Source: Flavobacterium sp. LHD-85 (GTDB lineage Bacteria; Bacteroidota; Bacteroidia; Flavobacteriales; Flavobacteriaceae). From it: DNA of 64,000 bases. The stretch is from contig NZ_JAVFVR010000016.1 of NCBI RefSeq assembly GCF_030929595.1, positions 62,001-126,000 on the forward strand. Reading direction: 5' to 3'. Below the pieces are notes generated by a model. That model ran no database searches, had not been told where the DNA came from, and saw nothing but the letters and a program-made list of their open reading frames with translations. How positions within the stretch are numbered: position 1 is the first letter of the stretch; every line of letters begins with the position of its first letter. Positions 9,284 to 18,498 of the stretch are shown one piece after another. Both the position numbers and the translations under genes were made by a program.

Positions 9284-10474
9284 ATGAAAATAAAAGAGAA
9301 TCTGTTTAATCAGCGTATTATTTCTATTGATGCTTTGCGTGGAATCACCATTTTTGTAATGATTTTTGTAAATGAACTTGCAAGTATTAAAAATGTACCG
9401 CAATGGATGAAGCACATGCCCGCTGATGCCGATGCAATGACTTTTGTTGATTTAGTTTTTCCTGCTTTTTTATTTATTGTTGGAATGTCTATTCCGTTTG
9501 CTTTTAATGCTCGACTTATAAAAGGAGATAATCCGAAAACAATCTGGACTCATACTTTTAAAAGAGCGATTGCGCTTATTGTAATTGGTGTTTTTATGGT
9601 CAATGCCGAATATGGTTATGATGCATCGAAGATGATTATCGCACCTGCCTTTTGGGGACTTTTGGCTTATAGCATGCCAATTCCGATTTGGAATAAATAC
9701 CCAAAAGATTTTCCTGTTTGGATAAAAAATGTGCTTCAATATGGAGGGATTTTAGTTCTCATTGCACTTTATTTCATCTATGTCCAAGATACAGGAGATC
9801 GTGGAATGACGCCAAAATGGTGGGGAATTCTAGGTTTAATAGGTTGGGCATATCTTTTTACCGTAATTTATTATTGGCTGGTTTCGGGAAGCTTATGGGC
9901 AATGATTGGGCTTTTGATTTTTTCTGTTATTATGAACTCTCTCAACTTAATTGAAAGCTCTTTTGTTCAAAGCACTTCTTGGTTGAGTTTTATAGCGGGG
10001 CACCTTACACATGTTTCTCTAACTTCGGCTGGAATTATAATTTCATTATTGTTTTTTGATCGAAAAATCAGTTCCAAAATTAATTGGACGGTAATTGGTT
10101 TTATTGCTTTGTTTACGATAACAGCAATTTTGCTTCGTCCGTATTTCGGAATATCAAAAATCAAAGGAACACCATCTTGGACAATGTTTTCAGCAGCAAT
10201 TTGCACCGTTCTCTTCTATTTTCTGTATTGGCTTATGGAAGTTAAAAAACAGACAAAATGGAGCGAGTTTTTTATGCCAGCTGCAGCAAATCCGTTATTG
10301 ATTTATATTTTGCCGGGTATTATTTTTTATTTCAATAAAGCACTTAATCTTCATATTCTGCCAGAATATTTTACCGAAGGAGTTCCAGGAATTATCTGGT
10401 CTTTGGTGTTCTCTATTATTATGCTTTTTGTGATGAAAATTTTGAACCGATACAAAATTCAGCTGCATCTTTAA
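9284..10474 (+). CDS. Multi-pass acyltransferase-like membrane protein (DUF5009/HGSNAT-NagX type)
   Basis: This 396-residue protein has about ten membrane segments. It opens with RIISIDALRGITIFVMIFVNE, the signature of the DUF5009/DUF1624 group related to heparan-alpha-glucosaminide N-acetyltransferase. PTDLVFPFF-like motifs appear here as FVDLVFPAFLFIVGMSIPFA. Members are thought to acetylate sugars across the inner membrane, but this subfamily lacks a defined substrate. A second family member lies at 23358-24629. The gene stands alone, with a hairpin terminator 6 nt after its stop. Confidence 0.8.
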   Translation: MKIKENLFNQRIISIDALRGITIFVMIFVNELASIKNVPQWMKHMPADADAMTFVDLVFPAFLFIVGMSIPFAFNARLIKGDNPKTIWTHTFKRAIALIVIGVFMVNAEYGYDASKMIIAPAFWGLLAYSMPIPIWNKYPKDFPVWIKNVLQYGGILVLIALYFIYVQDTGDRGMTPKWWGILGLIGWAYLFTVIYYWLVSGSLWAMIGLLIFSVIMNSLNLIESSFVQSTSWLSFIAGHLTHVSLTSAGIIISLLFFDRKISSKINWTVIGFIALFTITAILLRPYFGISKIKGTPSWTMFSAAICTVLFYFLYWLMEVKKQTKWSEFFMPAAANPLLIYILPGIIFYFNKALNLHILPEYFTEGVPGIIWSLVFSIIMLFVMKILNRYKIQLHL

Positions 10475-10479
10475 GATTT

Positions 10480-10540
10480 AGTTTTCAGTCGCCGTTTTCA
10501 GTTTGCAAACTGTGACTGCGACTGAAAACTGTGACTAAAA
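10480..10540 (+). terminator. Hairpin terminator with nested palindrome
   Basis: AGTTTTCAGTCGC (10480-10492) pairs perfectly with GCGACTGAAAACT (10518-10530). A nested palindrome CAGTTTGCAAACTG lies at 10499-10512. A run of A follows at 10537. It lies directly after the acyltransferase stop and probably ends its transcript. Confidence 0.6.
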
Positions 10541-10619
10541 AAAACTTTCAAGCATAAAATTAGCCATTATTCTTAATAAAATTTTAAATTTGTAAGAAGC
10601 GGTTTTTAAGATATTGTGT

Positions 10620-11801
10620 GTGAATAGTTTAAAAATTAAATACATTTTGGTTTTGTTTTTAATAGGATCGTTTTGTCAGGCGCAAAATGATAGTACCGCC
10701 GTGGAAACTAGAGATATCTTAGATGTTATTCATAAAATTTTTGATAAACAGGATACTATTCGGCCAGACAGAAAACGAAAACTAACTTTTTCCTTATTGC
10801 CTGTTCCTGTTGGGGTTAATTCTAGCAATGGTTTGGTTGTTTCTTTTCTGACTACTTTTTACTTGGGAGATGCAGAAAAAACTAAAATGTCTCAAATTAC
10901 CTTTTCGCCTTATTTCAGTTTCAGCAATCAATTTGTATTTCCGATCCAGTCTTATATTTATACAAGTGACAATAAATGGAATCTTATTGGAGATTATCGT
11001 TACATGATTTATCCGCAGGATACTTATGGATTGGGTATAGACAATTCTGATAAGGAAATGTCAACTCTCGATTATAAGCAGTGGCGTTTTTATCAGTTTA
11101 TTACGAGGCAGATTGTGGGCAATTATCGTTTGGGAGTTGGTTTTCTTTTCGATAATTATAAAAATATTTCTGAAGAATCTTATATAGACGGAGAAACAGA
11201 TTATTATAAATATATGAATGGTGATTATTCCGATGAGACTTCTTTCGGGTTTGCCATTCAAGGTTTGTACGATTCCAGAGAGAATATTATAAATCCAGAA
11301 CAAGGTTTATATGTCGAAGCCGATTTACGACTCAATACCAGTGGAGTAGAAGGCGATAAGTGGCAGTCTTTGTATTTTGATGCCCGAAAATACCATTCTT
11401 TTAGTAAAACCAAACATCGTGTTTGGGCTTCTAGAGCATTCTTTTGGTCCACTTTTGGTGGAAAACCGCATTATTTGGATTTGCCAAGTATTGGTTGGGA
11501 TCGTGAAGGGAAAACAGGTCGTGGATTCACAAAAAACAGATATCGAAGCAATGCTTTAATTTATTTTGAAACCGAATACAGAACCGATATCAGCCGAAAT
11601 GGTTTTTTTGGCGCTGTTTTTTTTACCAATGTTTCTTCGGTTTCTAAACTTGATACCTATGAATTTAAAAAATGGAATCCGGCAGTTGGAACCGGAATCC
11701 GTATAAAATGGAATAAACGTAACGGCAGTAATCTCGCTTTAGATTACGGAATCAGCAAAAACGATTGGTCGCTGCGTTTGGGGTTATCAGAAAATTTTTA
11801 A
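10620..11801 (+). CDS. BamA/TamA-family (Omp85) outer membrane barrel protein
   Basis: This protein of about 393 residues has a signal peptide (ILVLFLIGSFCQAQ) and a C-terminal beta-barrel of the bacterial surface antigen type. Marks include DSRENIINPEQGLYVEADLRLNTSG, FFWSTFGGKPHYLDLPSIGWD, GFTKNRYRS and a last strand ending in LGLSENF, with terminal Phe. It lacks POTRA domains, so it is not BamA itself; this short type is common in Flavobacteriia and its function is unknown. Start choice is between TTG 10614 and GTG 10620; no ATG is near. A TAAATTTG -7 motif lies at 10585-10592. A GT2 gene follows 32 nt downstream. Confidence 0.8.
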   Translation: MNSLKIKYILVLFLIGSFCQAQNDSTAVETRDILDVIHKIFDKQDTIRPDRKRKLTFSLLPVPVGVNSSNGLVVSFLTTFYLGDAEKTKMSQITFSPYFSFSNQFVFPIQSYIYTSDNKWNLIGDYRYMIYPQDTYGLGIDNSDKEMSTLDYKQWRFYQFITRQIVGNYRLGVGFLFDNYKNISEESYIDGETDYYKYMNGDYSDETSFGFAIQGLYDSRENIINPEQGLYVEADLRLNTSGVEGDKWQSLYFDARKYHSFSKTKHRVWASRAFFWSTFGGKPHYLDLPSIGWDREGKTGRGFTKNRYRSNALIYFETEYRTDISRNGFFGAVFFTNVSSVSKLDTYEFKKWNPAVGTGIRIKWNKRNGSNLALDYGISKNDWSLRLGLSENF

Positions 11802-11833
11802 CTTCGGCCAAAATCTACAGACCCAATATATTC

Positions 11834-12997
11834 ATGCAGTTATCGGTTGTTATTTTAAATTACAATGTACGTTACTTTCTCGAACAATGCCTTTTAAGTG
11901 TTCAGGAAGCAGTTGCGTCAATCGATGCCGAAATTATTGTGGTCGATAATAATTCATCAGACGAAAGCGTTTTGATGATGAAAGAAAAATTTCCAAACGT
12001 AAGACTAATTGAAAACAAAGAAAATTTTGGTTTTCCAAAAGGCAATAATATTGGTGTTCGTCAAGCGAAAGGAAAGTACGTTTGTATTTTAAATCCTGAT
12101 ACTGTCGTTGCAGAAGATACTTTTATAAAGATTCTGGCTTTCGCCGAAAGGCAAAATAATCTTGGAATTGTAGGCTGTAAGTTAATTGACGGGAAAGGAG
12201 CATTTCTTCCAGAAAGCAAAAGAGGAATTCCAACGCCTTGGGTTGCTTTCACAAAAATTTTCGGATTGTATAAAATCTTTCCCAAAACCAAACTTTTTAA
12301 TCAATATTACGCGCAGCATTTAAACGAAAACGAAACGGGAAAAGTAGATATTCTCGTTGGTGCTTTTATGTTTTTAGAAAGAAAACTATATGGGGATCTA
12401 AATGGTTTTGATGAAAAATGTTTTATGTATGCCGATGATATCGATTTGTCATATAGAGCTTTGCAAATAGGAAAAGTAAATTTTTATTTTCACGAAACTA
12501 TCGTTTTGCATTATAAAGGCGAAAGCACCGTAAAAGACGAAAAATATATGATGCGTTTTCAGGAGGCTATGAATTTCTTTTATGAGAAACATTTTAAGAA
12601 ATCGAGGTTCTTTAGTATCTTTATTCAAATTGGTGCTTTTTTGTTTTCTGTTGCTAAAATGTTTCAAGGAAAACCAAAAGAAAACCCATTGCCGGAAAGT
12701 TATTTTTTATACTCCGAAAATGAGAAATTCGCTAAAAAACTAGCTCCGATTTTGGAAAATAAAGTTGCTTTTTTAGATTTCAAAGGAGAAAAAATGGTAA
12801 ATTCGTGCCTAATTTTAAAGGGTAAAAAGGCAGAGATCATTTTGGATAATCACTATATTTCATTCAAAAAATGTATCGAAATCATAGAAACTCTTAAAGA
12901 TAAGCAGGTTACTTTTAAAATTTTTCCCAAAAATACAGGTTTTATTATTGGAAGTAATTCAAGGAATGACAGAGGGCAAATCGTGAAAATTCAGTAA
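11834..12997 (+). CDS. Glycosyltransferase family 2 (rhamnosyltransferase-like)
   Basis: This 387-residue GT-A fold transferase has the N-terminal block LSVVILNYNVRYFLEQCL, VVDNNSSDESV, NFGFPKGNN and the metal-binding LNPDTVV. MYADDIDLSYR near residue 200 carries the catalytic-base region. About 100 extra residues follow the transferase domain and look unrelated to it. ATG 11834 is preferred because the frame before it overlaps the barrel gene. It is probably co-transcribed with that gene. The acceptor is unknown; a cell-surface glycan is likely. Confidence 0.85.
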   Translation: MQLSVVILNYNVRYFLEQCLLSVQEAVASIDAEIIVVDNNSSDESVLMMKEKFPNVRLIENKENFGFPKGNNIGVRQAKGKYVCILNPDTVVAEDTFIKILAFAERQNNLGIVGCKLIDGKGAFLPESKRGIPTPWVAFTKIFGLYKIFPKTKLFNQYYAQHLNENETGKVDILVGAFMFLERKLYGDLNGFDEKCFMYADDIDLSYRALQIGKVNFYFHETIVLHYKGESTVKDEKYMMRFQEAMNFFYEKHFKKSRFFSIFIQIGAFLFSVAKMFQGKPKENPLPESYFLYSENEKFAKKLAPILENKVAFLDFKGEKMVNSCLILKGKKAEIILDNHYISFKKCIEIIETLKDKQVTFKIFPKNTGFIIGSNSRNDRGQIVKIQ

Positions 12998-13081
12998 AAA
13001 ATTATATTAAGTGTAATTTATGTTTAAAATTTTCATTAATTTCGCAATCTGAAAATCAAAAACATCTTTTAGATTAACAAT

Positions 13082-14440
13082 ATGGCAAGATTTGAATTAA
13101 AGCTTCCTAAAATGGGAGAAAGTGTCGCTGAAGCAACCATAACTAACTGGTTGAAAGAAGTTGGAGACAAAATTGAGGCTGATGAAGCCGTACTCGAAAT
13201 TGCAACAGATAAAGTTGACAGCGAAGTGCCTAGTGAAGTATCAGGAATTTTAGTTGAGCAATTGTTTGGTAAAGATGATTTAGTGCAAGTAGGGCAGACT
13301 ATTGCCATTATTGAAACTGAAGGCGGAGAAACAGCAGCTCCAGAAGCTGTAAGTACAGTTCAGGAAACTGCCGCTCCTGCAGAAGCTATCGAAATCGAAA
13401 AAACAATCGAATCGGTTAAAGAAACGGTGACTTCTCAAGATTTCTCAGGATCAGATAAATTCTTTTCTCCATTAGTAAAAAATATTGCAAAAGAAGAAGG
13501 TCTTTCTTTAAACGAACTTGAAAATATTGCAGGTTCTGGAAAAGACGGACGTGTGACTAAAGAAGATATTCTAAAATATGTAGAAGCTCGTAAATCGGGT
13601 GCTGTTCAAGTTCCTCAAGCGGTTGAAACGGCTCCAAAAGTGGCTGTCGAAACTCCGAAAGCTGAAACTCCAAAAGCAGTTGAGCCAGTTGTTCAAAAAA
13701 GCCAGCAAGCAGTTCCAGTTTCTGTAAACGGAGCTGACGAAATTGTGGAAATGGACAGAATGCGTAAACTGATTTCTGGCTACATGGTGGCTTCGGTTCA
13801 GACTTCTGCTCACGTACAATCTTTCATTGAAGTTGACGTAACGAACATTGTAAAATGGAGAGATAAAGTAAAAACGGCTTTCGAAAAAAGAGAAGGCGAG
13901 AAATTGACTTTTACTCCAATTATGATGGAAGCGGTTGCAAAAGCTTTAAAAGATTTCCCAGGAATGAATATTTCTGTTGATGGAGATTATATTATTAAAA
14001 AGAAAAATATCAATTTAGGAATGGCGGCAGCATTGCCAAACGGAAATTTAATTGTACCTGTAATTAAAAATGCAGATCAGCTGAATTTGGTTGGAATGGC
14101 AAAAGCGGTTAACGATTTAGGAAATCGTGCAAAAGCTGGAAAGCTAAAACCAGACGATACACAAGGCGGAACTTACACAGTTACAAACGTTGGTACTTTT
14201 GGAAGTGTATTTGGAACGCCGATTATCAATCAGCCGCAAGTTGGAATTCTAGCGCTTGGTGCAATTCGTAAAGTCCCTGCGGTTATTGAAACTCCAGAAG
14301 GTGATTTTATCGGAATCCGTCAGAAAATGTTCTTGTCGCACTCTTATGATCATAGAGTCGTAGATGGTGCATTAGGAGGAAGTTTTGTAAAACGTGTGGC
14401 AGAATATTTAGAAGCTTTTGATGTAGATAGAGATTTCTAA
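13082..14440 (+). CDS. Dihydrolipoamide acyltransferase (E2) of a 2-oxo acid dehydrogenase complex
   Basis: This 452-residue E2 core protein starts with a lipoyl domain whose lipoylated lysine lies in EIATDKVDSEVPSE (about residue 44). An Ala/Pro/Glu-rich linker and a peripheral subunit-binding domain at about 125-160 (SPLVKNIAKEEGLSLNELENIAGSG) follow. A second linker leads to the catalytic acyltransferase domain, with the family HxxxDG motif HRVVDG near the end. It transfers acyl groups from E1 to CoA. The TDKVDSEVPS lipoyl signature is seen in branched-chain or mixed-specificity E2 proteins, so BkdB is as likely as PdhC. No E1 or E3 gene is adjacent. Confidence 0.9.
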   Translation: MARFELKLPKMGESVAEATITNWLKEVGDKIEADEAVLEIATDKVDSEVPSEVSGILVEQLFGKDDLVQVGQTIAIIETEGGETAAPEAVSTVQETAAPAEAIEIEKTIESVKETVTSQDFSGSDKFFSPLVKNIAKEEGLSLNELENIAGSGKDGRVTKEDILKYVEARKSGAVQVPQAVETAPKVAVETPKAETPKAVEPVVQKSQQAVPVSVNGADEIVEMDRMRKLISGYMVASVQTSAHVQSFIEVDVTNIVKWRDKVKTAFEKREGEKLTFTPIMMEAVAKALKDFPGMNISVDGDYIIKKKNINLGMAAALPNGNLIVPVIKNADQLNLVGMAKAVNDLGNRAKAGKLKPDDTQGGTYTVTNVGTFGSVFGTPIINQPQVGILALGAIRKVPAVIETPEGDFIGIRQKMFLSHSYDHRVVDGALGGSFVKRVAEYLEAFDVDRDF

Positions 14441-14462
14441 AAATAGATTGTAAAATAAATTC

Positions 14463-14499
14463 AAATCCGATAGGTTTTAAAGCTTATCGGATTTTTTTG
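14463..14499 (+). terminator. Terminator after the E2 gene
   Basis: AAATCCGATA (14463-14472) pairs with TATCGGATTT (14485-14494), and a T run follows. It lies 22 nt after the stop codon. Confidence 0.8.
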
Positions 14500-14661
14500 T
14501 TTTGTAAGAAAAGAATTAAGTGGATATGCCTACTCTTGCTGAGGCCTCATTTTGGAAAAGTTAAAATCGCTATTTGAAAGCTTTTTTCGACAAAAAAAAA
14601 TCAGAATAAAGAGAGATATTCGGCTTTAAAAATTACATTTGTAAACTTATAAAAATTAGAA

Positions 14662-15432
14662 ATGGAATTAAAACTTAACAAGCCAATTTGCTTTTTTGAT
14701 CTCGAAACAACGGGAATTGATATCGGTAAAGATAGAATCGTAGAAATTTCAATATTCAAAGTTTTTCCTAACGGAAACAAAGAAAGTAAAACCTGGTTGG
14801 TTAATCCGACAATTCCAATTCCTCCGCAGACAACTGCAGTTCATGGCATCACAGACGAAAAAGTGGCCAACGAACCAACTTTTGCAGAACTCGCACCGCA
14901 TATTCATAACATGATTAAAGATAGTGACTTGGGCGGATTTAATTCTGATCGTTTTGATATTCCGCTTCTGGCTGAAGAATTACTTCGCGCGGGAGTTGAT
15001 TTTGATATGAAGAATAAGGTTTCTGTAGATGTTCAGACGATTTTTCATAAAATGGAAGAGCGTACTTTAAGTGCTGCTCTGAAGTTTTATTGCGGAAAAA
15101 GTCTTGATAATGCGCATTCGGCAGAAGCAGATACAATGGCAACTTACGAAATCTTGAAAGCGCAATTAGATCGTTATCCGGAATTAGAAAACGATATGAA
15201 ATCTTTATCTGAATTTACAACGCGTAAAAAAATCGCTGATTTCGCTGGAATGATTGCTTTTGATAAAGATGATGAAGAAATTTTTACTTTTGGAAAACAC
15301 AAAGGTGCCAAAGTGGAGAAAGTTCTAGAAACAGAACCAGGATATTTCAGCTGGATTCAAAATGCCGATTTCCCTTTGTACACCAAAAAAGTTTTGACAG
15401 CAATTAAATTAAGAAAATTAAATACGAAGTAA
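14662..15432 (+). CDS. DnaQ-like 3'-5' exonuclease
   Basis: This 256-residue protein has an N-terminal DEDDh exonuclease domain. Exo I is FFDLETTGID, Exo II is GGFNSDRFDIPLL, and Exo III is AHSAEADTMATYE with the His-x4-Asp pair. The last 60 residues (FTFGKHKGAKVEKVLETEPGYFSWI) form a DUF3820-like module often attached to such nucleases. It resembles the DNA polymerase III epsilon family but is not linked to a polymerase gene; repair or RNA/DNA end trimming is possible. A TACATTTG -7 motif lies at 14634-14641, 20 nt before the ATG. Confidence 0.88.
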   Translation: MELKLNKPICFFDLETTGIDIGKDRIVEISIFKVFPNGNKESKTWLVNPTIPIPPQTTAVHGITDEKVANEPTFAELAPHIHNMIKDSDLGGFNSDRFDIPLLAEELLRAGVDFDMKNKVSVDVQTIFHKMEERTLSAALKFYCGKSLDNAHSAEADTMATYEILKAQLDRYPELENDMKSLSEFTTRKKIADFAGMIAFDKDDEEIFTFGKHKGAKVEKVLETEPGYFSWIQNADFPLYTKKVLTAIKLRKLNTK

Positions 15433-15433
15433 G

Positions 15434-15503
15434 TTTCTAAGATGCTAAGTTTCTAAGGTTCTGAGTTTTTTCCTTAGAAATTTAGCGTCTTAGTATCTTA
15501 TAA
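15434..15503 (+). repeat. NNNCTAAG octamer repeat folding as a hairpin
   Basis: Four 8-nt units run head to tail from 15434: TTTCTAAG, ATGCTAAG, TTTCTAAG, GTTCTGAG. The complementary arm starts at 15472; TTTCTAAGG pairs perfectly with CCTTAGAAA, with weaker pairing beyond. It follows the exonuclease stop by 1 nt and may terminate its mRNA. Related units occur near 46139 and 48514. Confidence 0.7.
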
Positions 15504-15515
15504 CCTATAAAAAAG

Positions 15516-16127
15516 ATGAAAATTATCTGTGTCGGCAGGAATTATGCCAATCATATAGAAGAGTTGAAAAACGAACGCCCAAGTGAGCCTGTTGTTTTTA
15601 TGAAACCAGATTCTGCTGTTTTGCTGAAACAGCATCCGTTTGTCATTCCAGAGTTTTCTGAAGATGTCCATCATGAAGTTGAGATAATCGTAAAGATTAA
15701 TAAAGTTGGGAAATATATTGAGCCAAAATTTGCTCATAAATATTATGATGAAATTAGTGTTGGAATCGATTTTACAGCACGAGATCTGCAAAGTAAGTTA
15801 AAAGAAAAAGGACTTCCGTGGGAAAAAGCCAAGGCATTTGACGGTTCAGCGGTTATTGGTGATTTTTTACCAAAAGATAACTTTGTTTCTATGGAAAACC
15901 TTAATTTTGAATTAAGAACAAATGGAGAAATAGTTCAAAAAGGAAACTCAAGTATGATGCTTTGGAAAATTGACGAATTGATTTCTCATGTATCTCAGTT
16001 TTTTACTTTAAAAATTGGAGATATTATTTTTACAGGAACGCCTGCAGGTGTTGCGGCTGTAAAACCAAATGATGTTTTAGAAGGCTTTTTAGAAGATAAA
16101 AAATTATTCAGAATACAAGTAAAATAA
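15516..16127 (+). CDS. Fumarylacetoacetate hydrolase family protein
   Basis: This 203-residue protein has the compact single-domain FAH fold. Typical marks are KIICVGRNYANHIEE, VFMKPDSAVL, HHEVEIIVKI (metal-ligand glutamates), GIDFTARDLQ, AKAFDGSAVIG and FTGTPAGVAAV. Relatives act as oxaloacetate tautomerases/decarboxylases or acylpyruvases on small 2,4-dioxo acids in the cytoplasm. Which of these applies cannot be decided here. The stop codon overlaps the next gene's ATG by one base, so it is translationally coupled to the Hpt gene. Confidence 0.88.
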   Translation: MKIICVGRNYANHIEELKNERPSEPVVFMKPDSAVLLKQHPFVIPEFSEDVHHEVEIIVKINKVGKYIEPKFAHKYYDEISVGIDFTARDLQSKLKEKGLPWEKAKAFDGSAVIGDFLPKDNFVSMENLNFELRTNGEIVQKGNSSMMLWKIDELISHVSQFFTLKIGDIIFTGTPAGVAAVKPNDVLEGFLEDKKLFRIQVK

Positions 16128-16471
16128 TGGCTTTAAAGTACAACCTTTCGAAAGTTTATGCGCTTTCAGATAATGACCCTGAATTTGTAAATCAGATTTT
16201 AACTTTATTTGTTACAGAGGTTCCAGAAGATTTGAAACAAATTAAAGAAGGAATAAAAAAGAAGGATCATAAATATGCTTATTCCTATGCTCATAAAATA
16301 AAGCCTACATTGGATCTAATGGGATTGAATGTGGCTTTTGAAGAAATTTTGCAGGTAGAAGCCTGGACAAAGGCTGAGGGCAAGAAAAAAGATATTATCG
16401 AAACTTTTAAAAGTATTAAGGTACAAGTAAAAGAAGCGATTAAAGAAATTAAAAAAGACTTTGATCTTTAA
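16127..16471 (+). CDS. Orphan Hpt (histidine phosphotransfer) domain protein
   Basis: This 114-residue all-helical protein is essentially one Hpt domain. The phosphorylatable residue is probably His56 in YSYAHKIKPTLDLMG, which matches the AHxLK motif with Ile for Leu and Pro for Gly. It would shuttle phosphate between hybrid kinases and response regulators. No kinase or regulator gene is adjacent. Its ATG overlaps the last base of the FAH-family stop, so the two are made together, an odd pairing. Confidence 0.8.
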   Translation: MALKYNLSKVYALSDNDPEFVNQILTLFVTEVPEDLKQIKEGIKKKDHKYAYSYAHKIKPTLDLMGLNVAFEEILQVEAWTKAEGKKKDIIETFKSIKVQVKEAIKEIKKDFDL

Positions 16472-16480
16472 TATAAATTT

Positions 16481-16518
16481 GACTTATTCCTGGTTTATTT
16501 AAAATTGAGGGATAAGTC
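16481..16518 (+). terminator. Hairpin terminator after the Hpt gene
   Basis: GACTTATTCC (16481-16490) pairs with GGGATAAGTC (16509-16518) with one wobble, and an A/T-rich tail follows. It lies 10 nt after the Hpt stop. Confidence 0.6.
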
Positions 16519-16653
16519 AAAATCATTTTTTAAATTTTGTAAGCGGCTTGTAGTCTGTAAAAGCTGTTGATACCTTCCTCCAAGACAAAATTTAAATTTT
16601 CTACTTATAAATTATGGCTTACTTAGTGTAAGAAACAAAAATATTTCACTGAT

Positions 16654-17907
16654 ATGAAAGCAGCAATTATTACTATTGGAGATGAAATCTTAATTGGCCA
16701 AATCGTAGATACAAATTCGGCTTTTATTGCTAAATCACTTGATAGAATTGGGGTTGAGGTGGCAGAGATGCTATCAATAAGCGATGATAAAAAGCATATT
16801 TTAGACACTTTTGCGCAATTGCAAAATAGAGTAGATGTTGTAATTGTAACTGGCGGATTAGGTCCGACAAAAGATGATGTTACAAAGAAAACGTTTTGTG
16901 AATATTTCGATGATGAGTTGGTTGTAGATCAAAAAGTTTTGGCGCACGTAACAGAATTAATTGAAGGTTTTTATAAAAGACCAATTTCTCAATTGAACAA
17001 AGATCAAGCTCTAGTTCCATCAACTTGTACTGTTTTGCATAATAAAGTGGGAACTGCCCCAGGAATGTGGATGAAGAAGGAAAACACGGTTTTTATTTCG
17101 CTTCCAGGTGTGCCGTATGAAATGAAATATTTGGTCGAAGAAGAAATAATTCCAAAAATTGTTCGCGAATACAAACGTCCTTATATTATCCATAAAACAA
17201 TTTTAACTTATGGTCAAGGCGAAAGTTTAGTTGCAGAACGTATTGAGCAATGGGAAAATAATCTTCCTGAATTTATAAAATTGGCTTATTTGCCAAATCC
17301 AGGAAGAGTTCGTCTGCGTTTGACCGCGCGAGGAACTGATAAAGAAGAACTGGAAGAGGCGATAGAATCTAATGTTCAATCTTTAGATGCTATAATTCAT
17401 GATATAATTGTAGGTTACGAAGAAAATGAAACAATTGAAACTGTAATAGGTAAATTGCTTTCTAAACAAAATAAAACCGTCTCAACAGCAGAAAGTTGTA
17501 CAGGAGGAAGAATTGCTTCATTGCTGTCATCTGTTCCGGGCTCGTCAAGCTATTTTAAAGGAAGTGTTGTTTCTTATGCAACAGAAGCCAAAGTAAATGT
17601 TTTGGGAATTTCACAAAATTTAATTGATCAGTTTTCAGTCGTAAGTGCTGAGGTTGCGTCGGCTATGGCTTTGAGTGTTAAAGAATTGCTGAAAACAGAC
17701 TATGCGCTTGCTACGACAGGTAATGCGGGACCTTCAAAAGGAGATTCTGATGCCGAAATAGGTGCAGTTTTTATTGCTTTAGCCACACCAAACGGAGTAA
17801 TTGTGGAAGAATTTAACTTCGGACAACCGCGTGAAAAAGTGATAGATAGGGCATCAGTTAAGAGTTTGGAAATATTACAGAAAGAAATTTTAAAATTTGT
17901 GCAATAA
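16654..17907 (+). CDS. cinA: CinA-family protein (nicotinamide mononucleotide deamidase)
   Basis: This 417-residue protein has both standard CinA domains. The N-terminal MoCF/COG1058 domain starts [19 protein letters not shown] and has [16 protein letters not shown]. The C-terminal PncC-type amidohydrolase domain from about residue 260 has [21 protein letters not shown] and [18 protein letters not shown]. It hydrolyses NMN to nicotinate mononucleotide in pyridine nucleotide salvage; the N-terminal domain has ADP-ribose pyrophosphatase activity in some relatives. Length is normal. It lies directly ahead of the ribosomal protein genes, as usual in Flavobacteriia. Confidence 0.92.
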   Translation: MKAAIITIGDEILIGQIVDTNSAFIAKSLDRIGVEVAEMLSISDDKKHILDTFAQLQNRVDVVIVTGGLGPTKDDVTKKTFCEYFDDELVVDQKVLAHVTELIEGFYKRPISQLNKDQALVPSTCTVLHNKVGTAPGMWMKKENTVFISLPGVPYEMKYLVEEEIIPKIVREYKRPYIIHKTILTYGQGESLVAERIEQWENNLPEFIKLAYLPNPGRVRLRLTARGTDKEELEEAIESNVQSLDAIIHDIIVGYEENETIETVIGKLLSKQNKTVSTAESCTGGRIASLLSSVPGSSSYFKGSVVSYATEAKVNVLGISQNLIDQFSVVSAEVASAMALSVKELLKTDYALATTGNAGPSKGDSDAEIGAVFIALATPNGVIVEEFNFGQPREKVIDRASVKSLEILQKEILKFVQ

Positions 17908-17910
17908 TTT

Positions 17911-17942
17911 TTTGCTACAATGGTTTATTTTTCTTTTCTTTG
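17911..17942 (+). promoter_or_regulatory. Putative promoter of the rpmB-rpmG cluster
   Basis: TTTG at 17911-17914 is followed after 20 nt by TTTCTTTG at 17935-17942, one mismatch from TAnnTTTG. The spacing fits the Bacteroidota primary sigma factor, and the rpmB ATG lies 36 nt further. Confidence 0.45.
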
Positions 17943-17978
17943 CACCCTGATTTTGAATAACGATAAAAGATAAGTATA

Positions 17979-18215
17979 ATGTCAAGAGTTTGTGACCTTA
18001 CAGGTAAAAGAGCGATGGTAGGAAATAACGTTTCTCACGCTATGAACAAAACTAAGAGAAAGTTTTCTGTAAACTTAGTTAAAAAGCGTTTTTATCTTCC
18101 AGAAGAAGATAGATGGATTACTCTTAGAGTAGCAGCATCTACGATAAAAACAATTAATAAAAATGGAATCACTGCAGTTTTGAAAAAAGCGCAGTCAGAA
18201 GGATTTATCAAATAA
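17979..18215 (+). CDS. rpmB: 50S ribosomal protein L28
   Basis: This 78-residue protein starts [20 protein letters not shown] and continues with [10 protein letters not shown], the conserved start of bacterial L28. It binds 23S rRNA in the large subunit. Only Cys5 of the usual zinc-binding set is visible, so it is probably the zinc-independent form. It is followed after 27 nt by rpmG and then the DUF4295 gene, the standard flavobacterial cluster. Confidence 0.97.
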   Translation: MSRVCDLTGKRAMVGNNVSHAMNKTKRKFSVNLVKKRFYLPEEDRWITLRVAASTIKTINKNGITAVLKKAQSEGFIK

Positions 18216-18242
18216 TCTTTTCCTAAATAAATATATAGCAAG

Positions 18243-18425
18243 ATGGCAAAGAAAGGTAATAGAATCCAAGTAATTTTAGAATGTACTGAGCACAAGACTT
18301 CTGGTGTTCCAGGAACTTCTAGATATATTACAACTAAGAACAAAAAAAACACTCCAGATAGATTAGAGATTAAAAAATTTAATCCAATCTTAAAAAGAGT
18401 AACTGTTCACAAAGAAATTAAGTAA
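18243..18425 (+). CDS. rpmG: 50S ribosomal protein L33
   Basis: This 60-residue protein matches L33: [20 protein letters not shown], then [16 protein letters not shown] and [13 protein letters not shown]. It lacks the paired CxxC motifs of the zinc-binding version. It lies near the tRNA exit site of the large subunit. It is cotranscribed with rpmB. Confidence 0.97.
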
Positions 18426-18498
18426 TAATTAGAGATTTTGATAAAATCTCAAATGATTTTGCATTTGAAAATTTATCGAATTCCAAAACATTTGAATC

